From the NCBI GenBank assembly GCA_902702965.1, contig CACRXP010000672.1, positions 71,379 through 135,378 on the forward strand: a stretch of DNA of 64,000 bases, in the 5' to 3' direction. The stretch is from Spirometra erinaceieuropaei. Its lineage: Eukaryota; Platyhelminthes; Cestoda; Diphyllobothriidea; Diphyllobothriidae. How positions within the stretch are numbered: the stretch's first letter is position 1; each line of letters begins with the position of its first letter. Positions 47,461 through 58,412 of the stretch are shown here, piece after piece. Under the pieces are notes generated by a model that saw only the letters and a program-made list of their open reading frames with translations, had not been told where the DNA came from and made no database searches. Position numbers and translations under genes: made by a program.

Positions 47461-49359
47461 TAGGCAGTCGATTAAGGACGCCGCAAGTCGCAAAGTTAAC
47501 ACTAACATGCTAATGGCACTTCTTAGTCAACGTAATTTATCGTTCCTGAAAGCATCACAGTAACTTTAAGGCTGAAATATCATCTTTATACACAAAAGAT
47601 ATGCTCATAATACATTTGCTAATTCTATTCAAACTTCTTAGTCATTAACCGGCTAACCAATCCATGACTTAATGAGATCTCTTATTCCTGTGGTTCCCCA
47701 GTCAAAGAAGTCAAGCGACATCTATTTTGCCTTAGTCAACCGCATCTCAAACATTGCAAAGGCGGAAAAAATCACATGAAGTTCTTATGAAACAATTTAA
47801 AAATCTGTACTCATTTTGTAGACAGTCAGATAATTACTATACTGAATGTTACACTAATTTTTGTCGAAAATTTACATACAAATTGCTCTAAAATATAATT
47901 ATCAAACGGTACTGTACTCGTGCTGTTTTTTACTCAAGTATTTACATAGAAAGACTTTTGCGTACTTTTAAAACCTAAGTTAACTTATTTACAATATTTG
48001 TTGGTCTTCCCAAATTTTGACTTTCTGAATATTGCTGCTTTTAAAAAAACAATATCACTCCTAAAATTTACTTTATGATTCAATTTCTCTTAACATTGTC
48101 TGTTATGAATTTAAGGCGTTGATTCATTCATTTGGGCCGGTGTGCGAATGATTGGAGATATCTCGTTAATTTTGGCGCATCCTTTGTGCTAGGTCATGTA
48201 GTGCAACCGAAATTCTGAAATGGGTTTCCAATGAGAGAGGACTAATTGCGCGAGAAGGAAATATTGACAATCACACAGATTAATTCCAAGATAGTTCAGC
48301 CACAACAGGATGCCTGCTTTTGAATGTGATTCTTTCCGGTCACCTGCAAAAACAATGTTCGGCAAAAATGTCTGTTTGCGCGGCATGGATTATTTCCACT
48401 CATTTTCAGATGACCATGTAAATCCTGATGTTTTGTAGATAAAGTGCACAAATATATCCTTTCATATGCTCATGTAGCAGCATTTAAGTTTTTTTCAAAT
48501 TCAATGCTTATACAAAAAACAGCTTTCGGTTGAAAGAAGTTTACTTTTCGGGTTTTTGAAGACCATTGAACGTCAATCAGACAGCATCGCACACGTCAAT
48601 TTACTAATGCTGCTTTTAAAGCAGAAAGCGTGGTCCACATCCATTGCGAAATTTCATGAGTCCTATAAATCTTCTTTCTAATGGCGTATGTAAATGTATG
48701 ATCTTCCTTACAGAGAAAATGGATGACGTGCAGTTTTTGAACTCTAGGCACAGGTAAAATTGTAGAACTTACTCACAATTATTCCGGAAATAAAAGGCCT
48801 TTTAAAAGACATAGGCACCATTTCTTCAAGCACAAAACTCAAAGTATACGTAATTTACTATCGAATTAGTACAGGAGTTTGGATTTGCAAGGATATGAAA
48901 AAATCAGTAGGAACAATTCTTACTGCTTAAATAGATATTTTATACCCGACAGGGTTCCTGAAAATGATTGAAAAGGAGTTAATTTAAAAGTGGGTATCCT
49001 GTTGTAGTCAAAGTATTTTGAGATTATGCTAGGCAGTGATTAATATAGGAGCTTCAACAAAGTAATTGTTTCTGGCCGAAAAAGCATTTTAGAGTTTTGG
49101 CTAATATGTCATATAATAGGACAGATAATGCATTCATGATTAAAAAAGAAGAAGTCACATGCATGCATATTCCTATGCTATCAAAAACACTATCCGCACA
49201 TCTGCTATACAGGAACCGCTTCGCAAACATCATGTAGGACTCCGAACTCACCACTGGTAGGATCGGTTCTACAAATCAGAGGGTAATTCGGTTAGGTTTT
49301 TCTAAATGGTATTTCAAGAAATCCAAAAGCAATTGACAAAGGGATCTATGATTTAAAGT

Positions 49360-49426
49360 NNNNNNNNNNNNNNNNNNNNNNNNNNNNNNNNNNNNNNNNN
49401 NNNNNNNNNNNNNNNNNNNNNNNNNN
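49360..49426. other. Assembly gap (67 N)
   Basis: Run of N inside the WD-gene intron, 55 bases from the exon at 49482. Confidence 0.99.
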
Positions 49427-49481
49427 CCTCTAGCATAAAGACATATTATTATCGAAGAGGAATATCACTAGAGAAACTTAC

Positions 49482-49646
49482 CATCGTCATAAAGCACGGT
49501 AACAGGTGTTAGAGATCCCATTAAAATCCATCTGATTCTTCTGTGAGAAACGTTGAATTTCTTGTTGAGACGATATATGCCATTTGTCTTTACATCTGAT
49601 GATTCAAATGTTGGCAGTATCATACTATCACTGTTTTTCTCAAAAC
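49482..49646 (-). CDS. WD-repeat protein, first exon found (gene 5' end not found)
   Basis: Acceptor CTTGCCTCCGTAG before 49646; donor GATG|GTAAGTTT after 49482. Only one of three frames is open across it, giving 'FEKNSDSMILPTFESSDVKT', 'NGIYRLNKKFNVSHRRIRWI' and 'LMGSLTPVTVLYDD'. The exit phase 1 matches the exon at 45695. No motif is recognised. Entry requires one base from an upstream exon that I could not locate; the methionine in this exon might also serve as the start. Confidence 0.65.
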
Positions 49647-49772
49647 CTACGGAGGCAAGAAAGAATGCAATTGTCAGTTAAAATTTTCTGTGATCTGCTG
49701 CCGTTTTAGTTTATAAAATAAGTTTGAAAGCAACCTTATTAAAACCGGCCATCATAATTCATAACACCTCGC

Positions 49773-50169
49773 GGCAACGGTATAGGGAAGGACCCCACTT
49801 AATTGTCTGTAGACTGTGGACAGTGCCATACGTGGTTTGTGATAAAGGGAGTTTTATAGGCGGGTCAGCACGCTAGACAGTAAGCTGACAAAATGAAAGA
49901 GAACACAGAAATTGCCTGGATTTATGCCGAAAGTCTTATCCTTCACTACTGTATAACAAAGAAAATGAGAGTGGTCATAAAACAATAAACAAAAAGTAAA
50001 TTTCAGAAACTAACGGATTTTGAATTAAGGTGTGAGGTCGTGGGACGCAATCGTTGTTGGAAATGTAATTTGTGCAACAGCCTGTAAATGCATGCTAGGA
50101 TAAAACCCCCCTTGATACGATCCACAGTCCACTGACGGTTAACTGGGGGTCCTTCCCTGTACCGTTGCC
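49773..50169. mobile_element. Non-autonomous DNA transposon (hAT-like MITE)
   Basis: Terminal inverted repeats: left starts GGCAACGGTATAGGGAAGGA, right (reverse complement) GGCAACGGTACAGGGAAGGA, with similarity continuing for about 60 bases (both have 'GGACTGTGGA'-like text). The element is flanked by the exact 8-bp direct repeat CACCTCGC at 49765-49772 and 50170-50177. An 8-bp target duplication is the hallmark of hAT and related superfamilies. At 397 bp with no coding frame it is non-autonomous. Confidence 0.8.
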
Positions 50170-50177
50170 CACCTCGC

Positions 50178-50629
50178 TTCCCTAACGGAAAACGAGCAAA
50201 GTCATTGGATCATAGTTAACACGAATAGCGTTTACTCCTTCCTGCTCTCAGTAAATCCAGAGGTTCCATAAGATTTGTAACCTTTTTCGATTGCCCTTGT
50301 CCATAGAGTAAATGGAATTTGTAAGGTTTCGGTCAGCTTGAAATGGGTCTCGCATATGAATGAAACTACAATGTTGTGCTGTTTTAAGCAGATATTCGGC
50401 AAGAAGGGTAAAATATATTGCAGGGAAACGTAGGACAGAGCAATCGACCCACTGCATATGTATATAGATGTAGGTAAAAATAATAGCTTCAGGTGTTGAA
50501 ATAGGAGAAAAAGGTAAGGAGATTACCAAATGAGGGTCTAAATCATCCAACATTTCATCTAATCATCTAACCTTAATAACTGAGCACATGATCGGATGTA
50601 AACAAAAATGGCAAATAATTTGGTTTAGA
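50178..50629 (-). other. Open minus frame of unknown status
   Basis: 50248-50553 on the minus strand is open for 101 codons, with a possible acceptor CATATGCAG near 50457 followed by 'WVDCSVLRFPAIYFTLLAEY'. Its possible donors do not give the phase needed to join the WD exon at 49646, so I do not include it in that gene. No domain is recognised. Confidence 0.25.
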
Positions 50630-51507
50630 TATGTTTTCTTGTCCACTCTCGATAAGTCTATCATTGTCTCTTCCCATTGGTACTCCTTCCTTGCACGAGT
50701 GACGAATTAGAACCGCGTAAGTTGTTGGCAGGTCGGTCCTACGGTTGATAGAATTGACATCGGATTAGCAGGCATTGATTATCTCCCTTGGCATTTCGAT
50801 TTCGGTTCGGCCGAGTAGTTGCGCACTGTCGTAGCGGAACTGGTGATGATTTTGGAGACAGTGACACCCGATCGTAAATCTCTTTGCTTTACGACTAGAG
50901 CATGCTCATGTATGTGCGAGTTTGGTCGTTTGCAGCTTATGCCGCAGTAGTTGGCCCTTCATTCTAGACAGATGACACGGTAAACAACTACCGATGCATT
51001 TTATAGATCTTTGGGCAGATTTTGAATAATTTGTATTGACCCAACTGTAAAAACTACGGCATTGCGGTGGGATTCGAATCCCCGAGAGCAAGGGGAAGGA
51101 TTAAGTACTACAGCCATCCGAGCTACGAGAGGTATTCGTAAATCAGGAGTTGTTAGCCACGTCAGTTGTCTAGAAGGACTGGCCAACTACTGCGGCATAA
51201 GCTACAAACGACCAAACTCGTACATACATGAGCATGCTCTAGTCGTAAAGCAAAGGGATTTACGATCGAGTGTCACTGCCTCCAAAATCATCACCAGTTC
51301 CGCTACGACAGTGCGCAACTACTCGGCCGAACCGAAATCGAAATGCCAAGGGAGATAATCAATGCCTGCTAATCCGATGTCAATTCTATCAACCATAGGA
51401 TCGACTTGCCAACAACCTACGCGATTCTAAGTCCTCACTCGTGCAAGGGAGGAGTACCAATGGGAAGAGACAATGATAGACTTATCGAGAGTGAGCAAGA
51501 AAACATA
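50630..51507. mobile_element. 878-bp inverted-repeat element with tRNA-like loop
   Basis: 50630-50998 and 51137-51507 are near-identical reverse complements (for example GTTTTCTTGTCCACTCTCG versus CGAGAGTGAGCAAGAAAAC, and CGGCCGAGTAGTTGCGCACT versus its complement near 51325). The 140-base loop, on the minus strand, has A-box 'GTAGCTCGGATGGCTG' and B-box 'GGGGATTCGAATCCC'. Possible TA duplications flank it. No transposase is present. Confidence 0.8.
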
Positions 51508-52614
51508 AATAAATCATGCATTTTTCATTTTCCTCTATATCCGATTATATGCCTAATTATTAAGCTTAAATAAATTAATACATTCACCCGGTGATCTTAA
51601 ATTTTATTTCTATATATACAGATGTATGTCGAAGGATAACGGTCAACACAGCTTCTTCGTGCGCCTCAGACAGCACTAGACAATGGCGACTAAAAACGGA
51701 GGATAAAGAAGTACGACGGGCTATATAGTGTATTGCAATGTGTACGGAGCCGTCGCAAATTTTCTATGACCTCTAGGGACTGTGACCGCGTTGTGACCCA
51801 GTAAAAATCCGGTTCTAGATAACGGCATTTGGGGCTATTTCATCATGAGTCGAAACGTTAAATTGCATTATTACCTCCTGTTGTTGTTCCTGGGAATCGA
51901 GCTGCGTCGAATGAACATTTACCGATTGAAACGCCAGCCTATTGTGTCATTTAAAATATTAACATATGACCTCTGATTACCTCACGCCCATCTTGGTGTT
52001 TTTTATGATAGTGTTTTGGCAATCTGCTCTAGATATTTTTATATAAGGAAAGTTTTAATTACTTTTGTGTACTTTTTCTATAGCCAAAGCAATTCCATCA
52101 GCTCCTTCTGAGGCCTTTGAATGCCGCTAAAGTCTACCATAAGGTGCCTATGCTTGGCGACTTTAAGGATGCTAACCGTTCAATCAAGACCGAAGTAGCC
52201 GGACCAACTGTTTCTTTGTTCGCCGGTTGTTTTTTCTTTGCTTCCTTCTGGCTGCCTTCCCCCACCACAAATTTTCGTCCCTCATCATTCAGGATATTAA
52301 CTCCTCTCGAAATCCGCACTGGCCAGTGGACCTCATTAGTTCACGCAGTCGACCAGAATTTTGTCTATATTTTTATTTGGACTAACTCCTCTTCAAACGG
52401 CTTACCATAATCAGTCGGTAGCCATACTTAAGAAGTATATGCCTAAAGCCTAAGTCTCAGGATCTGCCGGGCTTTACTTCCCTTCAAGTACTTTCCTTAG
52501 AGACTGTACCAGTTTTAACCAAGGTTGACTTTTATTTTAGCGAAACAAAGATGCCGGCATTTGGCGGCTGTTAAGATCACTCTTGGTATCGGAAGACTGT
52601 CTGATTTGCTCATA
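51508..52614. other. Unassigned; one exon-like minus frame
   Basis: Minus frame 52134-52319 reads 'NILNDEGRKFVVGEGSQKEA' and 'ETVGPATSVLIERLASLKSP', with a donor-like TTATG|GTAGAC; it looks coding, but its exit phase does not fit the next WD exon found. 51850-51960 has a GAAACGTT/GAAACGCC pair vaguely like PLE ends. Nothing else is recognised. Confidence 0.25.
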
Positions 52615-53605
52615 TAGTAGGCGCGCTAACTCATGAAATGTCAACCGAAATTCCGGAATGCGGTTTTGTTTCGAACAGATTAATTAAGTAGGGTTGTAAA
52701 ACTAGCCAGTCTGCAGCATAATTACATAGTATATCAGTTACCCCAGGATGCTGGCTTTCGAATGAACTGCCTACCGCCTGCATGCAAAAACTGCACTCTG
52801 TAAAAAATGACTACTTATGTAGCATGAATTTTTCTCATTCTTTTCGATACCCCTAAATGTCCAAGTATATTTCATGGAAAATATGCATAAAAATATTCAT
52901 TCTTTTGCTCATTCGGTAGAAAATTACGTCTTCTTCCAATCTTCTACTCAAAGGAAGGGCATAATTTGGTTTTCAAAAACTTTTCCAATTCCCGAAAAAT
53001 TTTGAACCCGCTCTACGATTAAACTTGGATTAAGGGTTTCCACACTACAAGCCATATATTTTACGCGTACGGAAAACCACATATTTCTCTACGGTAATGA
53101 AGGGGACTATATAGTGTTCATAAAATTTTGTAGTGGATTTGATCCATAGTGTCAAATTTATAAGCCACATTGGTAAATGCTGAGACATAACGATTTATGA
53201 ACGGCCATTTCAGGATATTTAAAAGTCCCACAACTGAAAACTTTTTTAAAACTACATTCTGTCCTCCCCTCGAGTAGAAAATTAGAAGAAGACGTAAGTT
53301 CTACCAAATGAGCAAAAGAATGAATATTTTATGCATGTTTTCCATGAAATATAATCGGTCTTTTAGGGGCATCAAAAATCAATCAGAAAAATTCATGCTA
53401 CATAAGTAGTCATTTTTACAGAGGGTTGGTTTTGCATGCAGCCGGAAGGAGGTTCATTAGAAAGCAGGCACCGTGGGGTAACGGAAATATTATAGAATTT
53501 GGTTGCAGGCTGGCTGGTTTTACAACCCCACTTTATTAATTTTTTCGAAACGAAAACGCATTTCGGAATGTAGGTTGACATTTCATAAGTTATCCCACCT
53601 AATGT
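52615..53605 (+). mobile_element. Fold-back element, copy 3 (most complete)
   Basis: Left arm about 52615-52975 and right arm about 53245-53605 are inverted repeats (for example 'GAATGAGCAAAAG'-type versus 'CTTTTGCTCATTC', and 'TGACTACTTATGTAGCATGA' versus its complement at 53393). The 270-base centre contains a segment that translates similarly to the frames in copies 1 and 2 (ending 'SGFDP'), here with a stop after it. No transposase or known family is recognised. Confidence 0.75.
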
Positions 53606-53848
53606 AAGTCCTTCCTTCACACTGCTGGTTCGTACGCCCGTGTTGATTTATCACAATCCTGCACTCTGCCCTACTTCCTCTGATTACCTGCAGTTACCGC
53701 ATAAGCCATAATAAAGCAGCCTAGGCGCTCTCTTACTGTTATTTTCCACTAAGCCCTTGAGATACCACTAAAAGTCAAAAGAAGAATAGGCGTGCACCGA
53801 GAGAGGTTTATTGCAGGTCTGGCATTTCGAATGTTGATTTCGCCCATC
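53606..53848 (-). other. Possible 3' UTR with polyadenylation signal
   Basis: An AATAAA on the minus strand (forward TTTATT at about 53807-53812) lies roughly 40 bases beyond the stop of the frame ending at 53849. No other feature is seen. Confidence 0.3.
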
Positions 53849-54279
53849 TTACTTCACAGAGGGGAAAGAAATGCACTCCGTTTTCATTATATGGCGCATT
53901 TTGTTTAATGCGTTGCCCACCAATGTTGGCTGTGGGTCTGTCTGTGGGACCTGCATTTCATTGTGACCTGTGTCGACGCCGCCGCCGCCATCGTCGACCG
54001 CGGAGATATTTTGCGGCCCAGATTGTTCCACGCCGTGACTGTCAAGAAGGTTCACAAAACCAACTAGGGGGGGAGAGACAAATTAATGTGGCTGCTGACT
54101 GGGCAGTCGGGGCGATATTCCGGCTTCCTGCGCCTGCCGGATGTGTGCTTATCGCCATGACCCACAATTTCAATAAGGTTAAAGCCGAAAATGTGTGCCA
54201 TCTGCGTGGCGGTGGTCGCTACCTCCGACTTTGGATCCAGGCTCCGCATGGCCACTACAAGTACCGCCACGATGCGCAA
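53849..54279 (-). pseudogene. Possible coding 3' end, frameshifted at a G-run
   Basis: Two minus frames abut: 54279-54064 ('FNLIEIVGHGDKHTSGRRRK', 'DCPVSSHINLSLPP') and 54055-53849 ('LLDSHGVEQSGPQNISAVDD', 'LVGNALNKMRHIMKTEC'). They differ by one base of frame at a G-run near 54067-54074, a likely spot for a real or assembly indel. The stretch is clearly more GC-rich than its surroundings and an AATAAA follows the stop. The opposite strand also has a 210-codon frame (53908-54540) with a consensus donor CAA|GTGAGT at 54279, so the strand is uncertain. No domain is recognised. Confidence 0.3.
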
Positions 54280-57200
54280 GTGAGTTTGTTGGCTTCTTTT
54301 CTTCTTTTAGTGTTGCTCCGCGATACATTCTCTTTGGATACATTCTCTCTTCTCTTTTTCTTTTCAAACGAGTTAGCCAACTGGATAGTTCCTATTTCTT
54401 CTTTTGAACAGAATCTTTTTGGTCTGGAAGGCGCAAATATGCCTCTCTTCCTACCAAATACAAAGAGCTATCTCGTTCATAGTGCTTTTGCATCACATTT
54501 CCCCAGTCGTTGGCTTGTGACAAGCATGCTGAAGGTGTAGATATATGCCACTCCGTCAAAATTGGGGCAATTCATCTCTTCCTAATAATGACTTGAGTTG
54601 TAAAGCAGTATAGTTATTGAAAGGCGGTTTTCTACTGTGTAGCCGAAGGCATTTTTAGCAAGAACATGGGTCATGGTAATCTCCTAACACTTGTTTTGCG
54701 TGAGTTTACTCGTTCCGTCTCTCGCGCGCGGTTACATGCGACGCGCCAAATCATGAATATCTTTAGTTAGACAGTGACGAGGGGTCACTGAGATTGACCG
54801 GGCAGTAGGCTGATGGACGTTCCTTCTGTTAGTTGAGGTCCAGCCTCCGCGCCGCAAGTCGACACGCGTGCCTCCGTGTACACAGCCGTCGGCTGGTTTG
54901 TCCGACATGCTTGCGTCTTCTACAGCAGGATGGTTGTCAACGGATGATGTACGACTGCTCCCGTTTGTAATGGGCACAGCTCAGATTTCCAGTGACGTGA
55001 GAGGCATAGCTATCTTTGTGAAGACATTTCACCTATATGATCGTCCTCCATGATCTGGGCTAGTTGGTACCATCAATTCGGATCAGTCAGCACCTCTCTA
55101 AGAATACCGAGGGTATGAACCAGGATGACTGATTTTGCTTTCCATGGCCCCTGGGTACAGTAAGAAGTTTTTGTTTGCTGGTTGAGCGTGCTTACATGAC
55201 TCCGTTCACGTAGTAATTGGAGAAAACTGTGAAAGCTGTCTGTGGGGCATGGTGGTGGGTTTCCCGCTTATTGCTGCCACAATTTGACGATTTGATTGAC
55301 GGAAAACGGGGACACCCAAGGAGTGCGAGTCGTATCGCAGCCGATGATAGGTGTTTTGTCGTCAAGAAGAGTCGAAACACGGATATTTATGCCTCAAATG
55401 GACTTTAATTTAGCTTCTAGAGGACAGTCTTGGCGATAATACCGGAGCTAGGTGAAACCATCGACATGCCTTCGATATGCTTATGAGCGAATTCGTTGAG
55501 GGTGAGAAGTCGCAAGACAGTGCTCAAAACGTTTGACGCTTTCCGGAACGTCGGCGGTTTGTCAGCGTTCTAAAAATACTGGCCAAATAGCAGTTCAATG
55601 ACGACTTTTACTGGGAGAATTTGTGGAGAAGGCATGGACAGAGGAGTAGCATAAAATGACAGCATCCACTAACTAGGTCAACCGAAATTGCTTAGATCGA
55701 CTCAAGGACTGCTTGGCTGAATGATTCGCTGTCTACGAGTTCGAAATCAAAATTTTCACTTTCTTTAAATAGTGAGTTTGAGAGCACACGCGTTGGTGTG
55801 CTCCGAAGAAGAAAAGTTTGTTGGAAGGAGGCGTCCGGCCTAAGCACCCTTCGGCTGCCCTGGAGTCGCCTCATTGCCATCTCAGGGGATTACGTAGTAT
55901 GGCGGAATTTGGTGGCAATGATCTCTCGTGACCTTGGCAGGGACGGAATTCTGGTGGGTCCGCAGTTGATGGTCTATTTTGTTGTCAGTATCTAAGCTCC
56001 TCTGGACCTTCATTTCCTATTTTGATGACGTGTTGATTTCCCTGTAGATATTTACAACACTGTCACCTAGCTTCCACAGTACTGGGTCTTCAGTGAAGGG
56101 TGGTGAACGCCATTTAAGGCGAAACAGGGGGAATACAACAAAATATCAAACATTAATCAGACCCCACGCTCATGAAGAACAAGCAGGAGAGAGAAACCAA
56201 CACTCTGGCACCCGCCACCGTATATAAATAATTTGTTAGAAGCGGCGGAACGCATTGTCGCGGAGTTTGGCGTGGGTATCGTCCATCATCTTGTAGCTGC
56301 CGTGCGAACAACGATGATACAGATAAGGTACCCGCTGAACGGTAGGCGGACGGTCGGACGTAGTTTATAGAATTCCTTACCATGACTATCCCTGTCGCCA
56401 TACAGGCCAGACAGGACGACGATTCAGCTCGCGAATACTGGAGCACAAATGGGTCTTTCGGAGAGCGACTCACTGTCGCAAGTTGCCACAAACGCTGGAA
56501 TAAGGCCACGCGATCGACATTGCGCGGACGCGGATAACTGACGCGATACGACAGTAAGCCACGGCGGCAACTGCTGAAGGCGTGTGCGCCAGACACCTAT
56601 TCCGTCGACAAACATGCGCCACGGCCATGCGGACAGGTGGCGCGGCCTACTTACCCGCCAAGAAATCACTTGGCCGTGAGACCGCTGCGAGTTAGCCGGC
56701 GTGACCCCTACCCAGTCAAGCCCACCAACCCCTCCTCCGACCTCGCTTCTTGTTCGACTGCAAATGTTCACTTGTTATTGCTCTCACACAGTCTCAGATT
56801 ATAAGCTCCTGTCTGAAGGTTCGGGCTACCACATCTACTGTTCCAGTGAGTGCGGGTTCATCAGACCTCCCCCCGGTGTACGCTTCTTCCTCTTCCGACA
56901 TATGACCTAGAAAATTGGTTTTCGTGCGTATTAAGCCAAAGCTATCCTTTTCAAGTTGTAGTCAAGGCAGTCGGATGACTTTGGCGGGGACATAGGATGC
57001 GGAGGAGGAACTAACTTGACACAAACATCGTTAATGTAGAAGTGGTCACGATGGTGAGACAGTGCCTCCAGGGACGTACTCCACAAAACAGCTTCGGCAT
57101 ATTTAACAATATACTTAAAATTCCCAAAATCATTTGCTTCATTTTAATGTTGACGACAGCATCTCACCTGTACCACATGCCACACGAGACCTCGTCCTTT

Positions 57201-57780
57201 CTCAACTGGCGCCTCGCATTAATTCCCCTACAAGCGCAACTGACAATCATGCGTCCAGGTTCGTTCACACGCATCCCAGATGGTGGGCTTCAAGAACCCA
57301 TGCCTTACCAATACACTTTAGACTGACTTTTACCCATCTGAACGCGGACTCACTGCCCTCATTCCGTTCAGTTTGCTTATCCGTAAAAATCCTGACTTTA
57401 GCGTATCACTATCCTGGAAACGGATAGCCAAAAGGAATCTAGTATAACGCCCTAGTGTCCGTGTCTTTCTGTCACTTTAATTTGCATGCGCGATTGCGGG
57501 CGCCATAAATGTCGGCATGGTCTAACTTTTACGACCAGAGTTACGATCTTATGAAGTGGGCTATACATAGAGTGAAAGTGATTTTGATTTCCTTCATAGG
57601 CTTTACGTCAGCTGAGTAATAAAGTTTTTCATGTAAAGAGGAATTCATGCAGTTGGGTCGTAGAAGAATCGATCTCAAGCCTTGGTCGTGGAGAAAATAA
57701 GGTCTACGTTGCAATTTCCGCCTTAATTATCATAAAAAATTTCCACAACGGGAAAGAATAGGGTGTGTAACCTCCTTGGG
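54280..57780. other. No firm gene; possible repeat-derived frame at 56.15-56.77 kb
   Basis: Minus frames 56153-56596 and 56424-56771 overlap and look like fragments of a repeated Arg/Ser-rich sequence ('RLQQLPPWLTVVSRQLSASA') that I vaguely associate with tapeworm repeats. Minus frame 55692-55880 starts with ATG and is plausible but unsupported. No splice-consistent gene could be built. Confidence 0.3.
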
Positions 57781-57839
57781 CGGTTCTTCAAAAATTTGCC
57801 TCCTATCTTGTCTAAGTAGGTGTGGCACGGCCCCAAGGC

Positions 57840-58095
57840 ACAACGGGACGAGGAAGTCACGCAGTGCAATCGGTGAGCTCCCCTCTACCATAGTTTACAC
57901 CCGACCGCAACCGAGAATACAACGAGCCGTGACTCAGTGGTTAGTACGTTGGACTTCTAACCAACAGGTCGCAGGATTGAGCTCCAGGATTTGCACACCT
58001 CGGGGTTAGGTATGGCTGTCTGACGACAGCTAATAAACCGGAAATGGTCATTCTAGCCTCCGCTGTCTTTGTCGGCAATGCTATTCTGTGGTTTG
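57840..58095 (+). repeat. tRNA-derived SINE
   Basis: GCCGTGACTCAGTGGTTAGT (A-box) at about 57926, 'AGGATTGAGCTCC' (diverged B-box) at about 57973, body 'TATGGCTGTCTGACGACAGC' and 'GTCATTCTAGCCTCC', tail 'TTTGTCGGCAATGCTATTC'. The leader before it ('CACAACGGGACGAGGAAGTC') matches, in reverse complement, the leader near 39880. Confidence 0.7.
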
Positions 58096-58179
58096 CCTGG
58101 CAAAAAGTCGGCCAGTGAGTCCTGCGTACGCGGCTTTTGATCCTCACAAGCGCTATCGACGTCAAAGTTGCCCGATCGG

Positions 58180-58412
58180 GTCAAAGATTATGGTTAGGAA
58201 TATGGTTGGAATTAGAGTTAGTATAAGGATCTGAATTATTCCTGGGGCTGAGGTTGTCAGGCTGCAGTTATAGTCTGCATTTGCGGTTGAGTCTTAGAGT
58301 TAGGGTTTAGATTTTGGATCAGGAATTTAATACATAGGGTTAAGGCTGCGCTTACGTTCGAGTTTTCCCTAAATGCTTACGGTTTAAGGGTTAGGGTTAC
58401 ACATTACAACCG
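58180..58412. repeat. Degenerate telomere-like (TTAGGG) array
   Basis: Longest of these arrays here: repeated GGTTAGG-like units with drift, ending in 'GTTTAAGGGTTAGGGTTAC'. Plus-strand orientation, directly downstream of a SINE. Confidence 0.65.

Larger units (their letters stand above)
45696..49481 (-). other. Intron of the WD-repeat gene, containing SINEs and a PLE end
   Basis: Donor G|GTAAGTTT at 49481, acceptor at 45696. It holds (TA)n at 46296-46315, PLE-end sequence at 46795-46920, SINEs at 47.02-47.46 kb, a worn fold-back-like piece near 48590-48760 and the gap at 49360. Long AT-rich stretches 47470-48580 and 48770-49359 show nothing I recognise. Minus frame 48189-48386 could be an exon but lacks matching splice sites. 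Confidence 0.6.

Noticed and set aside
50248..50553. Extra upstream exon of the WD gene
   Set aside because: No donor gives the phase needed to join the exon at 49646; a stop ends the frame at 50248.
51060..51135. Candidate tRNA gene on the minus strand
   Set aside because: Box-like sequences without a closed cloverleaf; sits in the loop of an inverted-repeat element.
51840..51965. Another hammerhead-like PLE end
   Set aside because: GAAACGTT and GAAACGCC are present but no CTGANGA core or pairing hairpin lies upstream.
53908..54540. 210-codon plus-strand gene
   Set aside because: Second half is Phe/Leu-rich intron-like sequence after a consensus donor; first half competes with minus-strand frames. 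Kept only as a possibility in the minus-strand entry.
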